A stretch of DNA of 64,000 nt from Balanoglossus misakiensis (lineage: Eukaryota > Hemichordata), in assembly GCA_040954595.2 (NCBI GenBank), contig CM082583.2, forward strand, positions 1,488,001-1,552,000, in the 5' to 3' direction. This document shows positions 1-10,582 of the stretch, one piece after another (the first letter of the stretch is position 1; the number at the start of each line of letters is the position of its first letter). The translations under genes and the position numbers were made by a program. The notes below the pieces were generated by a model. It was not told the origin of the DNA. It saw only the letters and a program-made list of their open reading frames with translations, and did no database searches.

Positions 1-110
1 TTATCTCCACTAACTGCCAACACACTGTCCAATTGCACATTCACTCACTGACATATTCAACACACCAGTTTTTTTATTTCAATAAAAATTCACAAATGCA
101 TGTGAGAAAT
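1..110 (+). repeat. Left terminal inverted repeat
   Basis: Begins TTATCTCCACTAACTGCC and is mirrored at 4280-4392. The strongest pairing is over the outer ~70 bases; similarity then fades through a T-rich and CACAAATG segment. Confidence 0.7.
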
Positions 111-221
111 AACAGAGAGTCAGAAATTGGCATCCACAGGAGTTACTGCATTGCTATATGGTATTATAGAGCAGCCAATGCAGTCTAACACTTTTATTAG
201 CTTATTAAAGGCAGAAAGTCT

Positions 222-510
222 CTTTGCTGCCCTTTTTTAATAATTATGTGTGATACAAGAGACTGTTAATGTGGATATATAGTGAATCAACGTTCGACCA
301 CACACAGCTTCCATCCCGTTTGTAGGATATGACAGTAAAAACTCGCCCAAAATGAATAAATGGTAAATACCAATTATTCATTTTGGCAAGATTTTTCACT
401 CTCGTGTCTACAAGCAGTGTGTGTTGTTGAATGTTGATTCACTATATATCCACATGTACATTAACATAAATGGTGTCTTGCATCAAACATAATTAATGGA
501 AAAGGGTCCC
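222..510. repeat. Palindromic MITE-like hairpin (~290 bp)
   Basis: An imperfect palindrome. A 21-base arm segment at 271-291 (starting GTGGATATATAGTG) is repeated in inverse at 433-453. Pairing continues inward through AAAATGAATA / TATTCATTTT and outward through AATTATGTGTGATAC-like sequence. The loop is about 15 bases near 360. It could be a small foldback element nested in the larger one. Confidence 0.65.
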
Positions 511-1760
511 TTTAATTTATATACTTATCAAATTGTAAGCTAACCAATATGGTTAGAAGTCCGATTTGCTTGGACGTGAACCAATATGATCTATCAAAAT
601 TTTCTGGTAAAAGTTTGAGTAACTATAACGTGTGCTTTCACCTTTTTTCATCATGTTGCTTGGGCCCTGACAATGCTGCTTTATAGCTACTACAGGATTA
701 GATTACTTCCATTTGGCAGTAGCATATAAGTGTAATGGTGTAGAAAGTTTATCCTGTTTACTGAAAGAGGAATTGCAAGAGAAACCATGTGTTATAAAAA
801 AAAACTAGAAGATATTAAATAGCCTTAGTAAACATTTCCCAGAAACATTTCAATGAACAGTTACCATAATGTACTTTACATTAGAGTCAGAGGTGACTAA
901 AAGGCTAATATTGTCATTTGTGAAATGTACACAATTGTATTTATATTGTCGGTGAACTGTTTAGCTGTGTTGTCAGTTATGTTGAGCTTATTAGATTGGG
1001 TGATTGTCTTATTGGGTGAGTGGTGTCACTGTCTGTCACTTTTCTTTACTGAAACCACGGGGCCAATTACTTTGAAATTTAGTATGCAGGTTCCTAGGGT
1101 GAAGTTGGTAGAGTTTATGTAAATTGTGGTGAAATGTGTAATTTTTGATCAATTTTAGTTGTGTTTAGTTAAATTCTTTGTACAATTACTTTGAAATTTA
1201 GTGTGTAGGTCCTTGGGGTTGATTTTACTGGAATTTGCTCAATTTGTGACAGAATGTGGAATATGTTATTTCGGAAGCAATTGCTTGTTTGGTCTTTTTT
1301 ATTTCATAAACCAGATACTGTGATTGTTTTTCTGTTCTTTTTTGTATGTGTGTCTATTTTCACAATTGAAATAAATTAATATAAGGCTATATAAAATAAA
1401 TTGGTGTTTTATGCTTTTTGTGTAAGTATGAATGTATGTATGTGTGTAAGAAGATTGATATTTTTTGTATGGTTGATATCAGATATCATATGTCTTATAG
1501 TGAGAAAGAAACCACTACACAATCCCTAGTAGTATTTGTGGTAATATATCTGTTTTGAGAATATAGCCCATTAGTATATTGTAGTCTTTGTACAACTTTT
1601 CTTCAAAATGTGTTATATGAACAAATAAAATATGGCAAGAAGATGAATTGTTTCGAAGAATGAATCATAATAAACAGTAGAATTTGGTCAATTTTTGTTC
1701 AGGCATAAAGAAATAGCTTGTACATGAGCTTGCACGACGGTATTTGGTCAATACAGGGCG
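511..1760. other. No gene seen; two diverged ~118-bp repeat units
   Basis: The sequence CAATTACTTTGAAATTTAGT followed by an AGGTYCYTNGGGT block occurs at about 1064 and 1183. These are two decayed units of a repeat family found in many places in this window. The only open frame (925-1122) is short and unsupported. Confidence 0.4.
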
Positions 1761-1761
1761 C

Positions 1762-1946
1762 ATGCATGTATGTATGTATGTATGTATGTATGTATGTATG
1801 TATGTATGTATGTATGTATGTATGTATGTATGTATGTATGTATGTATGCATGCATGTATGTATGTATGTATGTATGTATGTATGTATGTATGCATGTATG
1901 CATGTATGTATGTATGTATGTATGTATGTATGTATGTATGTATGTA
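1762..1946 (+). repeat. (ATGT)n microsatellite
   Basis: About 185 bases of nearly pure ATGT with a few ATGC variants. It is followed by an AACACACA...TGTGTATATT block that also follows the shorter ATGT tract at 4510-4545. The tract may therefore be the tail of a short interspersed repeat rather than a random microsatellite. Confidence 0.95.
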
Positions 1947-2049
1947 CCTATCTAACACACAACACACACTGTGTATATTTGTTGGGCATTTTGGTTTTCT
2001 ACCACATATCTCAGTAGTTTCCATGCCATAGTGACTCTTCAGTTTTACA

Positions 2050-4279
2050 TAATGATATCCAATATAACCCAATCTACTATTAATGCGATTTTTTTTTCAT
2101 TTTGATTGTGGAAATGGTTAAAAATGAAAAACATCTGAATTTGTACTTTAATAAATATAAGCTATATAGTATTTTAAAATGGTCATAAATTTATGTTAAC
2201 ATGGCAAAACATGTTTTAGTGTTTATGTATACTTGTTTAATATAGAGAAATAATTGTACAAATAAAATGACAACTTACTTTTGCTTTTAAAAATAATTAA
2301 AAATGGTAATGTTTCTTGAGATATACCAGGGTTTCTAGAATATAGAGGGCGCTGGCACGGGAACATTTGATGGTTGTCCCCAATACAACATTCTGGTATC
2401 ATGTTTTATCATCTGTGGACATTTGGCAGCGATATCCAACAGGATGTGCATAAAATCCCGAGAAGGTCTTCTCGTTGTATTGCTTCTTGAGATATTGAAA
2501 CTGTCTTGAATCCCAACGCGAATGTGATGGTGATGCGTATGTTGTTGCACGTAGTCACATCCGAAAACGAATCAAGTGCTCTTGTTGTTCAGCAGCTGAA
2601 TATAGGTTAGTGGGATATGTGTATATTCTCGTGGTTATTTTTAAATGAGTATAAATGACAGAATCGGTGGTTTGAACGTGTAAGAGTTGATGGTATTGGT
2701 TATGTAGTTGTGTTTTATCCAATGGTAGTGTGATTTTAATTGTGTATGAGGCGATGGCAGTTTTGTCAGGCTTTTTTATTTTCGTGTCGAGCGACATCCA
2801 ATATGGCGGTTGTCGTTATATACTGAAGGGGTTTCGTTTGTATGCATGTTTTGGCAAATTGTATATATGTTAAGATGGTGAAGTTTGCTTGAAGGAATAG
2901 AAACATCAGAGGCTGGGTACATCGGAGTTTCTATTTCATTCCATACAAGTTGAAATTAAGCTTATTTTTGGAGTGTATACAGGTACATATGATTATTTAG
3001 AAACGGTTTTAGGCAAGCGAATCTGCTGAATTCGGGCGATCGGTCTTGTATCGTGTGTATGAAACGTACAAGCAGTGGTAGGATATTATTTTGGGATGTG
3101 TACTTCAATAGTTTCCATGTCTCTTATATGTATTTGTCAAAAAATAAACAGTAGTAAAAATGGATTGTATTTTCCATTATTTTTTCTGTTAATATTGTAT
3201 GTTTACATGACCAAAAGCCTAAAGGTTTTCATTGGAATTTATATCAGGGTAATCAATTTGTTTTTGATAATTATTTGCTTCAAATATGGAACAATCTGTG
3301 TGAGTACATAACAGAAACATTGCTAGATAATTTGACATTTGAATTGTTCGTAAGAATGTGAGGACAAGCATAGAATTGGCCAAATTATGCTGGTGACCAC
3401 TCTGTTTAGTGTGTATGCTTTCTATAGTCGTGACAGGCATGTTAAAAACATAGACAATGAAATCTGGTTGGAGCATGAAAAGTAGAGTTGACTTGTTAAC
3501 ATATTTTGATGCCATGAAACCATTTTGTGGACAGGACAATTTATGTGACCAAGAATTGATTTTCTGAATATCACAAGGTTGATAGTGAATTCATTGTAAT
3601 TTGTTGTCCTGTTTAAGTAGTGGGGTTATTGTAAAAAAATCATCATTCGCTATCTTGTACTTGGAGTGATGTCATCTCGACATTGATACATTATGGCTAT
3701 TGAGAGGTGTGTGTTATGCAGGCAAGTGTATATCTTGATGTACTTGTTTAAATACACAATTATACTTAATGGTTTAATTTAAAAGTTTTGTTTATTTTCT
3801 TGACAGTTTTGGCTACCAAAGAGTTCTCAAGGTGAGTGTTGGTGTACATCAGTGCAAAGTATCATGTACAAACTAAGAGATCAACACACTCAAATGTGTA
3901 TTGTGTCGTGTACGAATTAGTTTCGTAAATCATTTGTTGATAACGTGTTTAGTTTTGTGGTAAGTGACACTGAGGTTTCAGATCGGATAGGATGATTGTC
4001 CAGTGCCATGCATTGTGTGTTAACATGTGAAAGCACTAGCCTAATTTGTTTGAAATTTGGTATTCAGGGATGATGTAAGAAAAAATAATTTTAACAGTTC
4101 ATAGAATCAGTGTTTATTAATACTTCAAAAAGGTATGTGACTTGAATGTGTGCAGTACATCATTGTGCTATGTGGTGTTAACACCATTGAATAGTGCCTT
4201 TACTTACAGCAATCTTACAGCAATGGCTTCAGTAAAACATTGAGTATGATTTGTGTGATTCCTGATACCCCTGTCTTGT
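2050..4279. other. Non-coding interior of the TIR element
   Basis: AT-rich sequence in which I see no gene. Open frames here are under 110 codons and match nothing I recognise. A single CTCF-like GAGGGCGCT core occurs near 2344. A TTTGAAATTTGGTATTCAGG block near 4049 belongs to the same decayed repeat family as 1064 and 1183. Confidence 0.4.
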
Positions 4280-4392
4280 CATTTGTGATGTTTTACTGTG
4301 TACTTTTTGAAATAAAGAAACTGGTGTGTTAGTTGAATATGTCAGTGAGTGAATGTGCAATTGGACAGTGTGTTGGCAGTTAGTGGAGATAA
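4280..4392 (-). repeat. Right terminal inverted repeat
   Basis: Reverse complement of the window start. It ends GGCAGTTAGTGGAGATAA at 4392, after which the sequence becomes unrelated (AAA, then the tRNA-like block). Confidence 0.7.
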
Positions 4393-4395
4393 AAA

Positions 4396-4469
4396 ATCCT
4401 CATGGTGTAATGGTTAACAGACTTGTCACTTTGTGATAAGAGATCCAGGTTCGATTCCTGGTGGGGATG
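4396..4469 (+). tRNA. tRNA-like sequence (pseudo-tRNA or head of a tRNA-derived SINE)
   Basis: A match to the A box of the internal RNA polymerase III promoter (TGGTGTAATGG, 4403-4413) and a B box (GGTTCGATTCC, 4448-4458) are correctly spaced. An acceptor stem pairs 4396-4402 with 4462-4468 (one G-T pair), and the T arm pairs 4445-4449 with 4457-4461 perfectly. The D stem (4405-4408/4417-4420) has a terminal mismatch. The anticodon arm forms only with a 9-base loop (stem 4422-4426/4436-4440), so no anticodon can be assigned with confidence. The alignment is closest to tRNA-Gln-type spacing. The poor anticodon loop and the following simple-repeat tail favour a tRNA pseudogene or SINE head over a working tRNA. 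Confidence 0.55.
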
Positions 4470-5356
4470 ATGAAAAAAAGAGTCCATTAGCTGTGTGCTT
4501 GAGTATGAGTGTAATATATGTATGTACGTATTTATGCATGTATGTAGCCAGCAAACACACAAAACATATTGTGTATATTCAATTCCATACAGTGTTTGAT
4601 AATAAATATGTTGCTGTTTTACAATTTGGCATTCACTGCTGATAATTAGGTTTCCATAGATACAAGCGGAATGCAATAGAAGAGGGATAACCATATACAT
4701 GTATAGAAAAGGTAGGTTACCCCTTCCCCTATCATCCAAATACTACCACAGAGGGTGCTATACTATATGACCATCAACTGAGTATGATTCAAATACTCTG
4801 TGCACAGTGGGTAAATACACATTTGTTTTTTTTAGGAGACTTTCATCAGTTGCAGTAAAATACAACGTGACTACACTATATACACCAATGAGAATGGCCA
4901 TGTAATTCAGAGAGTGCTTGATATTAAAACTGTTTCATAGTTGTGGCCTTTACTGCTGATAATTAGGTTACCATAGATACAAGCCCAATGCAACATGACA
5001 GGGATAAACATATGCAAAGACAAGATTAAACCCCACCTCCATAATCAAAATACTACCGCAGAGGGCGCTATACTATATGACCATCAACTGAGTATCATTC
5101 AAATACTCTGTGCACAGTGGGTAAAGACACATTTGTTTTTTTAGGAGACTTTCATCAGTTGCAGTAAAATACAACGTGACTACACTATATACACCAATGA
5201 GAATGGCCGTGTAATTCAGAGAGTGCTTGATATTAAAACTGTTTCATAGTTGTGGCCTTTACTGCTGATAATTAGGTTACCATAGATACAAGCCCTATGC
5301 AACAGGACAGGGATAAACATATGCAAAGGCAAGATTAAACCCCACCTCTGTAATCA

Positions 5357-6502
5357 AAATAATAATAATAATAATAATTTATTTGTATAGTGTCAGTATC
5401 CACAAAAATGTGATCAATGACGCTTAAAGCAAAAGTACAATACAACAAATGGCTAAAAAACAGATTTAAAAAGTAAAGTTTTAACATTTGATTTAAAAAC
5501 AGATAAGTCTGGTGCCTGGCGAATGGTGAGTGGAAGATTATTCCAAAGAATTGGAGCAGCAACAGTAAAAGCACGATCACCATAACTCTTGGTGCGTGAT
5601 CGAACAAGGCAGAGTTTGAACTGATCAGCTGACCTTAAATTGCGACACGGAACATATAGATTAGTCATGCTAGAAAGATAGATTGGACCAAGTTTATGAA
5701 TGGATTTAAAAATGAGAACTAACATCTTAAAAACAATACGCTGTGTAACAGGTAGCCAGTGCAACTGATACAAAATTGGAGTGATGTGACAGGTGATTTT
5801 TGAATGAGTAACAATTCTAGCAGCAATATTCTGAACGCGTTGGATACGGTTGATTGAATACTTCGGGAGCCCAAATAAAAGTGAATTACATGAATCAATT
5901 CGAGAAGTAATGAATGCATGAACTAATTGCTCTGTAGCAGAATGAGATAAATATTTGCGGATAAGCGCAATGCGACATAAATGAAAAGTGGCAGAGCGGC
6001 AGATCTGTCCAATATGTGGCTTCATTGTCAGACAAGAGTCAAGGATCACACCAAGGCTCTTAGCCTGACAATGGACAGGAATCAGAGAATCGCCAACACG
6101 AATTTCTGAAATCCCTCTAGCAGACAGATCACCTGAAATACCAAAGAAAATAACAAATTCAGTCTTATCATCGTATAAGCACAAGAAGTTTTCAGACATC
6201 CAAAACCTAACATCGGATATACAAAGTTCAAGATTTGAAACAGTTCTTGCTGCGTTGTCTTTACTAAAAGACATATAAAGTGAAGAGTCATCTGCATAAA
6301 AACTATAAAGACAACCATGACTTTGAACTAATTCACCAAATGGAGACGGGTACATATTGAAAAGTATGGGACCAAGAACTGATCCCTGTGGTACCCCAGT
6401 GTCGAGCCGATAGAAAGGTGATTGGGTGGAATTTACAAGTACACACTGACTACGATTGGAAAGGTATGACTTAAACCACATGAGAACAGTATCTGAGAGA
6501 CC
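5357..6502 (-). mobile_element. 5'-truncated CR1/L2-like LINE inserted in the tandem array
   Basis: The ~309-bp array is interrupted at CAAAATA and resumes with CCAAAATACTACC after 6500. Read on the minus strand the insert ends in a short 3' UTR (GTGGATACTGACACTATACAAATAA) and an (ATT)n tail, typical of CR1/L2-clade elements. The 5' end is cut within the reverse transcriptase. A short CAAAATA-like direct repeat flanks it. This is classic target-primed insertion with 5' truncation, younger than the array. Confidence 0.85.
5453..6481 (-). pseudogene. Reverse transcriptase, C-terminal part (LINE ORF2, 5' truncated)
   Basis: An open frame of 342 codons with no internal stop. It begins in the RT fingers/palm. 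GVPQGSVLGPILFN is at residues ~30-43 and the catalytic YADD is near residues 63-66. The thumb and C-terminal CR1-type region follow, with the usual LPLTIRQAPDLSVFKSNVKTLLF-type ending. A complete ORF2 would also carry an AP endonuclease and the N-terminal RT, both absent. The family copies itself by target-primed reverse transcription, but this copy cannot. The intact frame implies a fairly recent insertion. The apparent start at 6481 is only where the truncation falls. Confidence 0.85.
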
Positions 6503-7545
6503 AAAATACTACCACAGACGGTGCTATACTATATGACCATCAACTGAGTATCATTCAAATACTCTGTGCACAGTGGGTAAACACACATTTGGTTTTTAGG
6601 AGACTTTCATCAGTTGTAGTAAAATACAACGTGACTACACTATATACACCAATGAGAATGGCCATGTAATTCAGAGAGTGCTTGATATTAAAACTGTTTC
6701 ATAGTTGTGGCCTTTACTGCTGATAATTAGGTTACCATAGATACAAGCCCAATGCAACATGACAGGGATAAACATATGCAAAGACAAGATTAAACCCCAC
6801 CTCCATAATCAAAATACTACCACAGAGGGCGCTATACTATATGACCATCAACTGAGTATCATTCAAATACTCTGTGCACAGTGGGTAAAGACACATTTGG
6901 TTTTTTAGGAGACTTTCATCAGTTGCAGTAAAATACAACGTGACTACACTATATACACCAATGAGAATGGCCGTGTAATTCAGAGAGTGCTTGATATTAA
7001 AACTGTTTCATAGTTGTGGCCTTTACTGCTGATAATTAGGTTACCATAGATACAAGCCCAATGCAACATGACAGGGATAAACATATGCAAAGACAAGATT
7101 AAACCCCACCTCCATAATCAAAATACTACCACAGAGGGCGCTATACTATATGACCATCAACTGAGTATCATTCAAATACTCTGTGCACAGTGGGTAAAGA
7201 CACATTTGGTTTTTTAGGAGACTTTCATCAGTTGTAGTAAAATACAACGTGACTACACTATATGCACCAATGAGAATGGCCGTGTAATTCAGAGTGCTTG
7301 ATATTAAAACTGTTTCAAAGCTGTGGCCTTTACTGCTGATAATTAGGTTACCATAGATACAAGTGGAATGGAACCGGACAGGGATAAACATACAAAGGCT
7401 AGGTTAACCCCCCCCCCCAAATACTACCACAGAGGGCGCTATACTGATCATCAAGTCAGTACCATTGAAATAAATCTGTGCAGAGTGGGTAAATTAGGCA
7501 TTTGGTTCTTCAGATTTTCATAAGTTGCACTAAAATGCTATGTGG

Positions 7546-9080
7546 CCCACTACAAGGACAAATAAGTCAAAAATGGCAAATTTGACGTTTACTTTGAGGT
7601 TGGCATGGGGCAAACGAGACAATACAAGAACACTGAAACTCAATTAGTGAAACACTAAAGTTGTACTTTATTTCTCTAACAAACTTAGAGAAAATTTACA
7701 TGGCCATCTTTTTACTCAGAGACCTGATGTTGAATAGAAATGTGGTAGTGCAGGTCCACATGAGGGCCGTGTACTAGCCTCTCTCTCTGCAAATCCATCC
7801 ACAACTTGCATGCAGATAGTGGGAGTCTGATGTAAGCAACTACTGCAGTTACAGTCATGACGTAAGTGGGATAATTAAACAGCAGGGGATCATGCAATGC
7901 AAACACTTGAACTGGCCAGTAACGTTTGAATTGCTCATTTGCATACAGTTTTTCAACTTTTTTCACAACGAAAGTTAAGCAACTAGCAACCCATTTCTGA
8001 CAATTATTTCACCCCAGGCACATTACTGGTACTATGAGTGTACTACATGTGATTTTTCATGAAGTTTTATCGAGAAGAATTTCTTTACTTCCACTGACAA
8101 AATTGTGATCACGAAATTCAAAGTGACCTTGAAGTTACAAAAAAAAAAAATATCAGCCATACCCACACAAAAATTAACCCCCTCAGGTTTTAGAAACATT
8201 ATTAAACTCCTCTATTCATAATTTTGACATGAATATATCCATGCCGAGAGTCAAGGACCACAATTTACTGTGCCATAGGTCAGTCCTGAGAAGTCAGTCA
8301 GCGTGAATAGTGTATAGACTCAGTATGTAATATGCTAATGAGAGATAACGACGCGTTGAAAAGGAAGCCATTACGTCATGGGTTAACATGCGTTGACCTA
8401 CTTCAATGCATACACATATGGCAAACACGGCTGTACTCGTCGATGGCGAAGGCAATTTTTACACCGTCATTACTCCACAACGGAGCGGCTCACACTATTA
8501 TAATTTCACGGTAACTTAGTTCAATATCTTCCTAACCTACCCAATTTTTTTCAAGACAAGAAATCTTTGCCGAGAGTCAAGGACCACAATTTAAACCAAC
8601 ATACCGAAACTGTCTTTCTCGGGAAAGCGTCGTTAAAACTTCACGAAAAATCATCCTATCATTGACTATGGTGTTTCATACACGTCTTAGAAAAATGGGT
8701 GCACTACGATCACTTGTAGTACCGAAAATCTCCGTTTGAAAATTTTTCGAACTGGCCGTAACTGCCACTCAGCGACTTTCACATTCAAATAGATCTCTTT
8801 GATCTCACCGCCGTAATTACCCCACTTACGTCCTGACTGGTTAATACTTACAAAGTGTATTACCTCCAACACCCCATGGACGGTATCATGTCATCACCAG
8901 TAGCTATAGGTTCTTTTAACACCTTGAGAGAAAAAAATGGATTGTTACTGATAGATTACAAAGCACTGACAATACAAGAGGGGGAGGGGTAAGGTTTGTT
9001 GAGAGCAGTTGTTTTTTGCTAAACATTAGTGAAAATATGAAATTATTGACATGTAGGATTTCAATTTTATGATGTAAGAG
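7546..9080. other. No gene recognised; one 25-bp direct repeat
   Basis: Only short open frames without recognisable domains. GCCGAGAGTCAAGGACCACA plus AATTTA occurs at 8243-8267 and again at 8569-8593, suggesting a small internal duplication or paired ends of a lost insertion. The stretch 8900-9080 leads into a reversed copy of the RPA-like gene. Confidence 0.4.
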
Positions 9081-9084
9081 TATT

Positions 9085-9200
9085 TTATAATATCTCACCG
9101 GGACTTCAGTTGTCGCTGTAGTATTTAACCCAAGTTTAACTGTGCCACCCACGTCCATGCATGGCAAGGTTTTCTCTCCCAAAAGTTTCAGTTTGGTATC
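9085..9200 (-). pseudogene. Fragment of RPA-like OB-fold exon 3, reversed and internally deleted
   Basis: Read on the minus strand this matches the exon at 13679-13885: a GGGAGAAAAC...DVGGTVKLG block, then directly LNTTATTEV and a splice-donor-like GTGAGAT. About 40 bases that separate these blocks in the intact exon are missing. It continues into the reversed intron copy at 9370-9740, so a reversed piece of the gene (intron 2 plus exon 3) lies here. No function is expected. Confidence 0.7.
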
Positions 9201-9369
9201 CCAGTTACCATCAGTTGCACTTACTCAACGCCTTCTAAGTTGAATGCGATTTACCATCACAGGATTCATACTGTGGTGCAAAGACAATTAAAAACATCGA
9301 TTGTAAGTCATTTAGTAGTGATACCATTGTGACCAAACCTCGTTTTAAAATACATGTAATCTGTACTCG

Positions 9370-10320
9370 AAACTATCATTTTTTTCTTTCTAGAATATTA
9401 GAACGCGCTCAAAAATAAAAATGCGACCTGTAAGCGAGTGCCGCGTTTCAATTGGTACTGACGATAAACACCGCCACTCGGAGATAAAATCAACGTTTTT
9501 TTTTTAATGCAAGTGAACGCATGGAGGCGGCCATATTGAATTTAGGTTACATCCCAAGACATTCCGACTGGGCTTCAGGTGGATTCGGGAAAGGTCTCTA
9601 AAACATAATCGGTCATCCAATTTTGTATACTAAATTTCTAAAAATGTAGGACATGGGAGGTTAACATACCCACAATGACTACACACAAAAAAGGGCCCAG
9701 GCGTTTCGGGGTGCGATTGTTACGTACCTTAGCTCCATCATCTGCAACCATTCAGCCAAGGCGTGGCAGTGAAATTGTGCCTCATTGAGGATACAGTCTA
9801 GATCCGGAATTCAGCCAACGGCAAACTAATTAGCGTGCCTTGTATGCAGCAGGATGGCAACGTTCTGGAACTTAAATTCTGGAAAGAAAATCCGAAATAG
9901 CTGAACAGATAACAGAAGAGAGAATACATACAGCTCCGCAACTTTTCCACTGGAAGATATAATACCATTTGCCTCTATGATAGAGCAAAGGTATGTTATA
10001 ATCGCACCCCGAAACTTATGGGCCTTTTTTTTGCCGTAGTCATTTCGGGTATCTTAACCTCCCATCTTCTACATTTTTAGAAATTTACTCTACAAAATTG
10101 AATGACCCATTACATTTTAGAGACCTTTCCCGAATTCAACCGAAGCCTAATCGGAAGGTCTTCGGATGTAATCCAATATGGCAGCCTCCATGCGATCACG
10201 TACATTGAAAATCCATTGATTTCATCGCCGATTACCGATGTTTATCGTCAATACCGATTCAAACGCGGCACTCGTTTACAAGTCGCATTTATTTTTGATC
10301 GCGTTCCAATATTTTAAACA
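9370..10320. repeat. Palindrome built from RPA-like intron 2, exon 2 copy in the middle
   Basis: The left arm (about 9370-9740) is the reverse complement of the right arm (about 9990-10320). Paired blocks include GGGGTGCGATTNTNACGTACCTT with its mirror at the exon 2 donor, and the CGCGGCACTCG / CGAGTGCCGCG pair. The arms are clearly diverged, perhaps ~80% alike by eye. The right arm equals the sequence after the exon 2 donor at 13262-13492, so the palindrome consists of gene sequence duplicated head to head. Confidence 0.75.
9740..9993 (+). pseudogene. Decayed copy of RPA-like exon 2
   Basis: Nearly collinear with 13020-13261: the block starting AGCCAAGGCGTGGCA, then GTGCCTTGTATGCAGCAGGA, then the AACTTTTCCACTGGAAG block and a donor-like GTATGT. 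The frame is broken; for example the tryptophan codon of the intact PKWL motif reads TAG here. It is a non-functional duplicate at the centre of the palindrome. Confidence 0.8.
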
Positions 10321-10443
10321 AACTAGATTACTGATAAAAATGCTCAAAATTTTTACTCCAAATGCCACCTTTACGGATTCAGTCACACAACTTACAGACT
10401 ACGCCAAACTTTTTTCCAGATCATACCTTGCGGGCGAAAAGCG

Positions 10444-10560
10444 ATGGATATACCTGAAAAATTGGTAACAGAATTTTATCATCCGCCACAAATAATGATA
10501 TCAGAAGTCGAGATATCTCCACAGAAGAAGAGGGTGTGCGTTGTAGGAAAAGTCCATGAT
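10444..10560 (+). CDS. Candidate exon 1 of the RPA-like gene
   Basis: An ATG opens 39 codons ending exactly at a good splice donor (GAT then GTGAGT at 10561). The residues include EVEISPQKKRVCVVGKVHD, which resembles the first strands of an OB fold of the replication protein A type (a V-x-V-x-G-K-V pattern). It lies upstream of exon 2 in the same direction, but the reading phase does not fit the exon 2 acceptor directly: the acceptor at 12978-12979 would bring a TAA into phase. It may join another exon, or belong to a different copy. Moderate to low confidence. Confidence 0.4.
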
Positions 10561-10582
10561 GTGAGTACTGTCAAATGTTGCA

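Larger units (their letters stand above)
1..4392. mobile_element. 4.4-kb element with long terminal inverted repeats, no transposase seen
   Basis: The first ~110 bases return in reverse complement at about 4280-4392. The outer ~50 bases match essentially perfectly, and a 3-4 base indel precedes the shared CACACCAG block. This is the layout of a non-autonomous DNA transposon or foldback element. The interior is AT-rich and has no reading frame resembling a transposase. It contains a second, smaller palindrome (222-510) and an (ATGT)n tract. The left end coincides with the window edge, so the true terminus and the target-site duplication cannot be checked. The right end stops three bases before a tRNA-like sequence. 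Superfamily unknown. Confidence 0.6.
5059..7441 (+). promoter_or_regulatory. Repeated CTCF-core-like motif, one per tandem unit
   Basis: CAGAGGGCGCTA occurs at 5059-5070, 6823-6834, 7132-7143 and 7430-7441, with degenerate versions near 4750 and 6511. It matches the known CTCF core (CAG-R-GGGCGCTA), though the flanking CCAC is offset by one base from the vertebrate consensus. All copies share orientation. Binding is an inference from the motif only. Confidence 0.35.
4590..7545 (+). repeat. ~309-bp tandem repeat array (about six units)
   Basis: The landmark GATAATTAGG recurs at 4641, 4958, 5267, 6722, 7031 and 7338, i.e. every 307-317 bases once the LINE insertion is discounted. Each unit carries a CCACAGAGGGCGCTATACT-type block, a TCAACTGAGTATCATTCAAA block and a CTACACTATATACACCAATG block. 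The first and last units are the most diverged, as expected at the edges of an array evolving by unequal exchange. No protein-coding potential is seen in the units. Confidence 0.9.

Noticed and set aside
1665-2072. Long open frames on both strands across the ATGT tract
   Set aside because: A tetranucleotide repeat is open in all frames (YIHT/MYVC repeats); no coding evidence.
1-4392. Transposase inside the 4.4-kb TIR element
   Set aside because: All six frames checked; nothing over ~110 codons apart from the microsatellite frames, and no DDE-type motif.
4396-4469. Functional tRNA-Asp or tRNA-Gln gene
   Set aside because: The anticodon arm folds only with a 9-base loop and no standard anticodon position; D stem mismatch.
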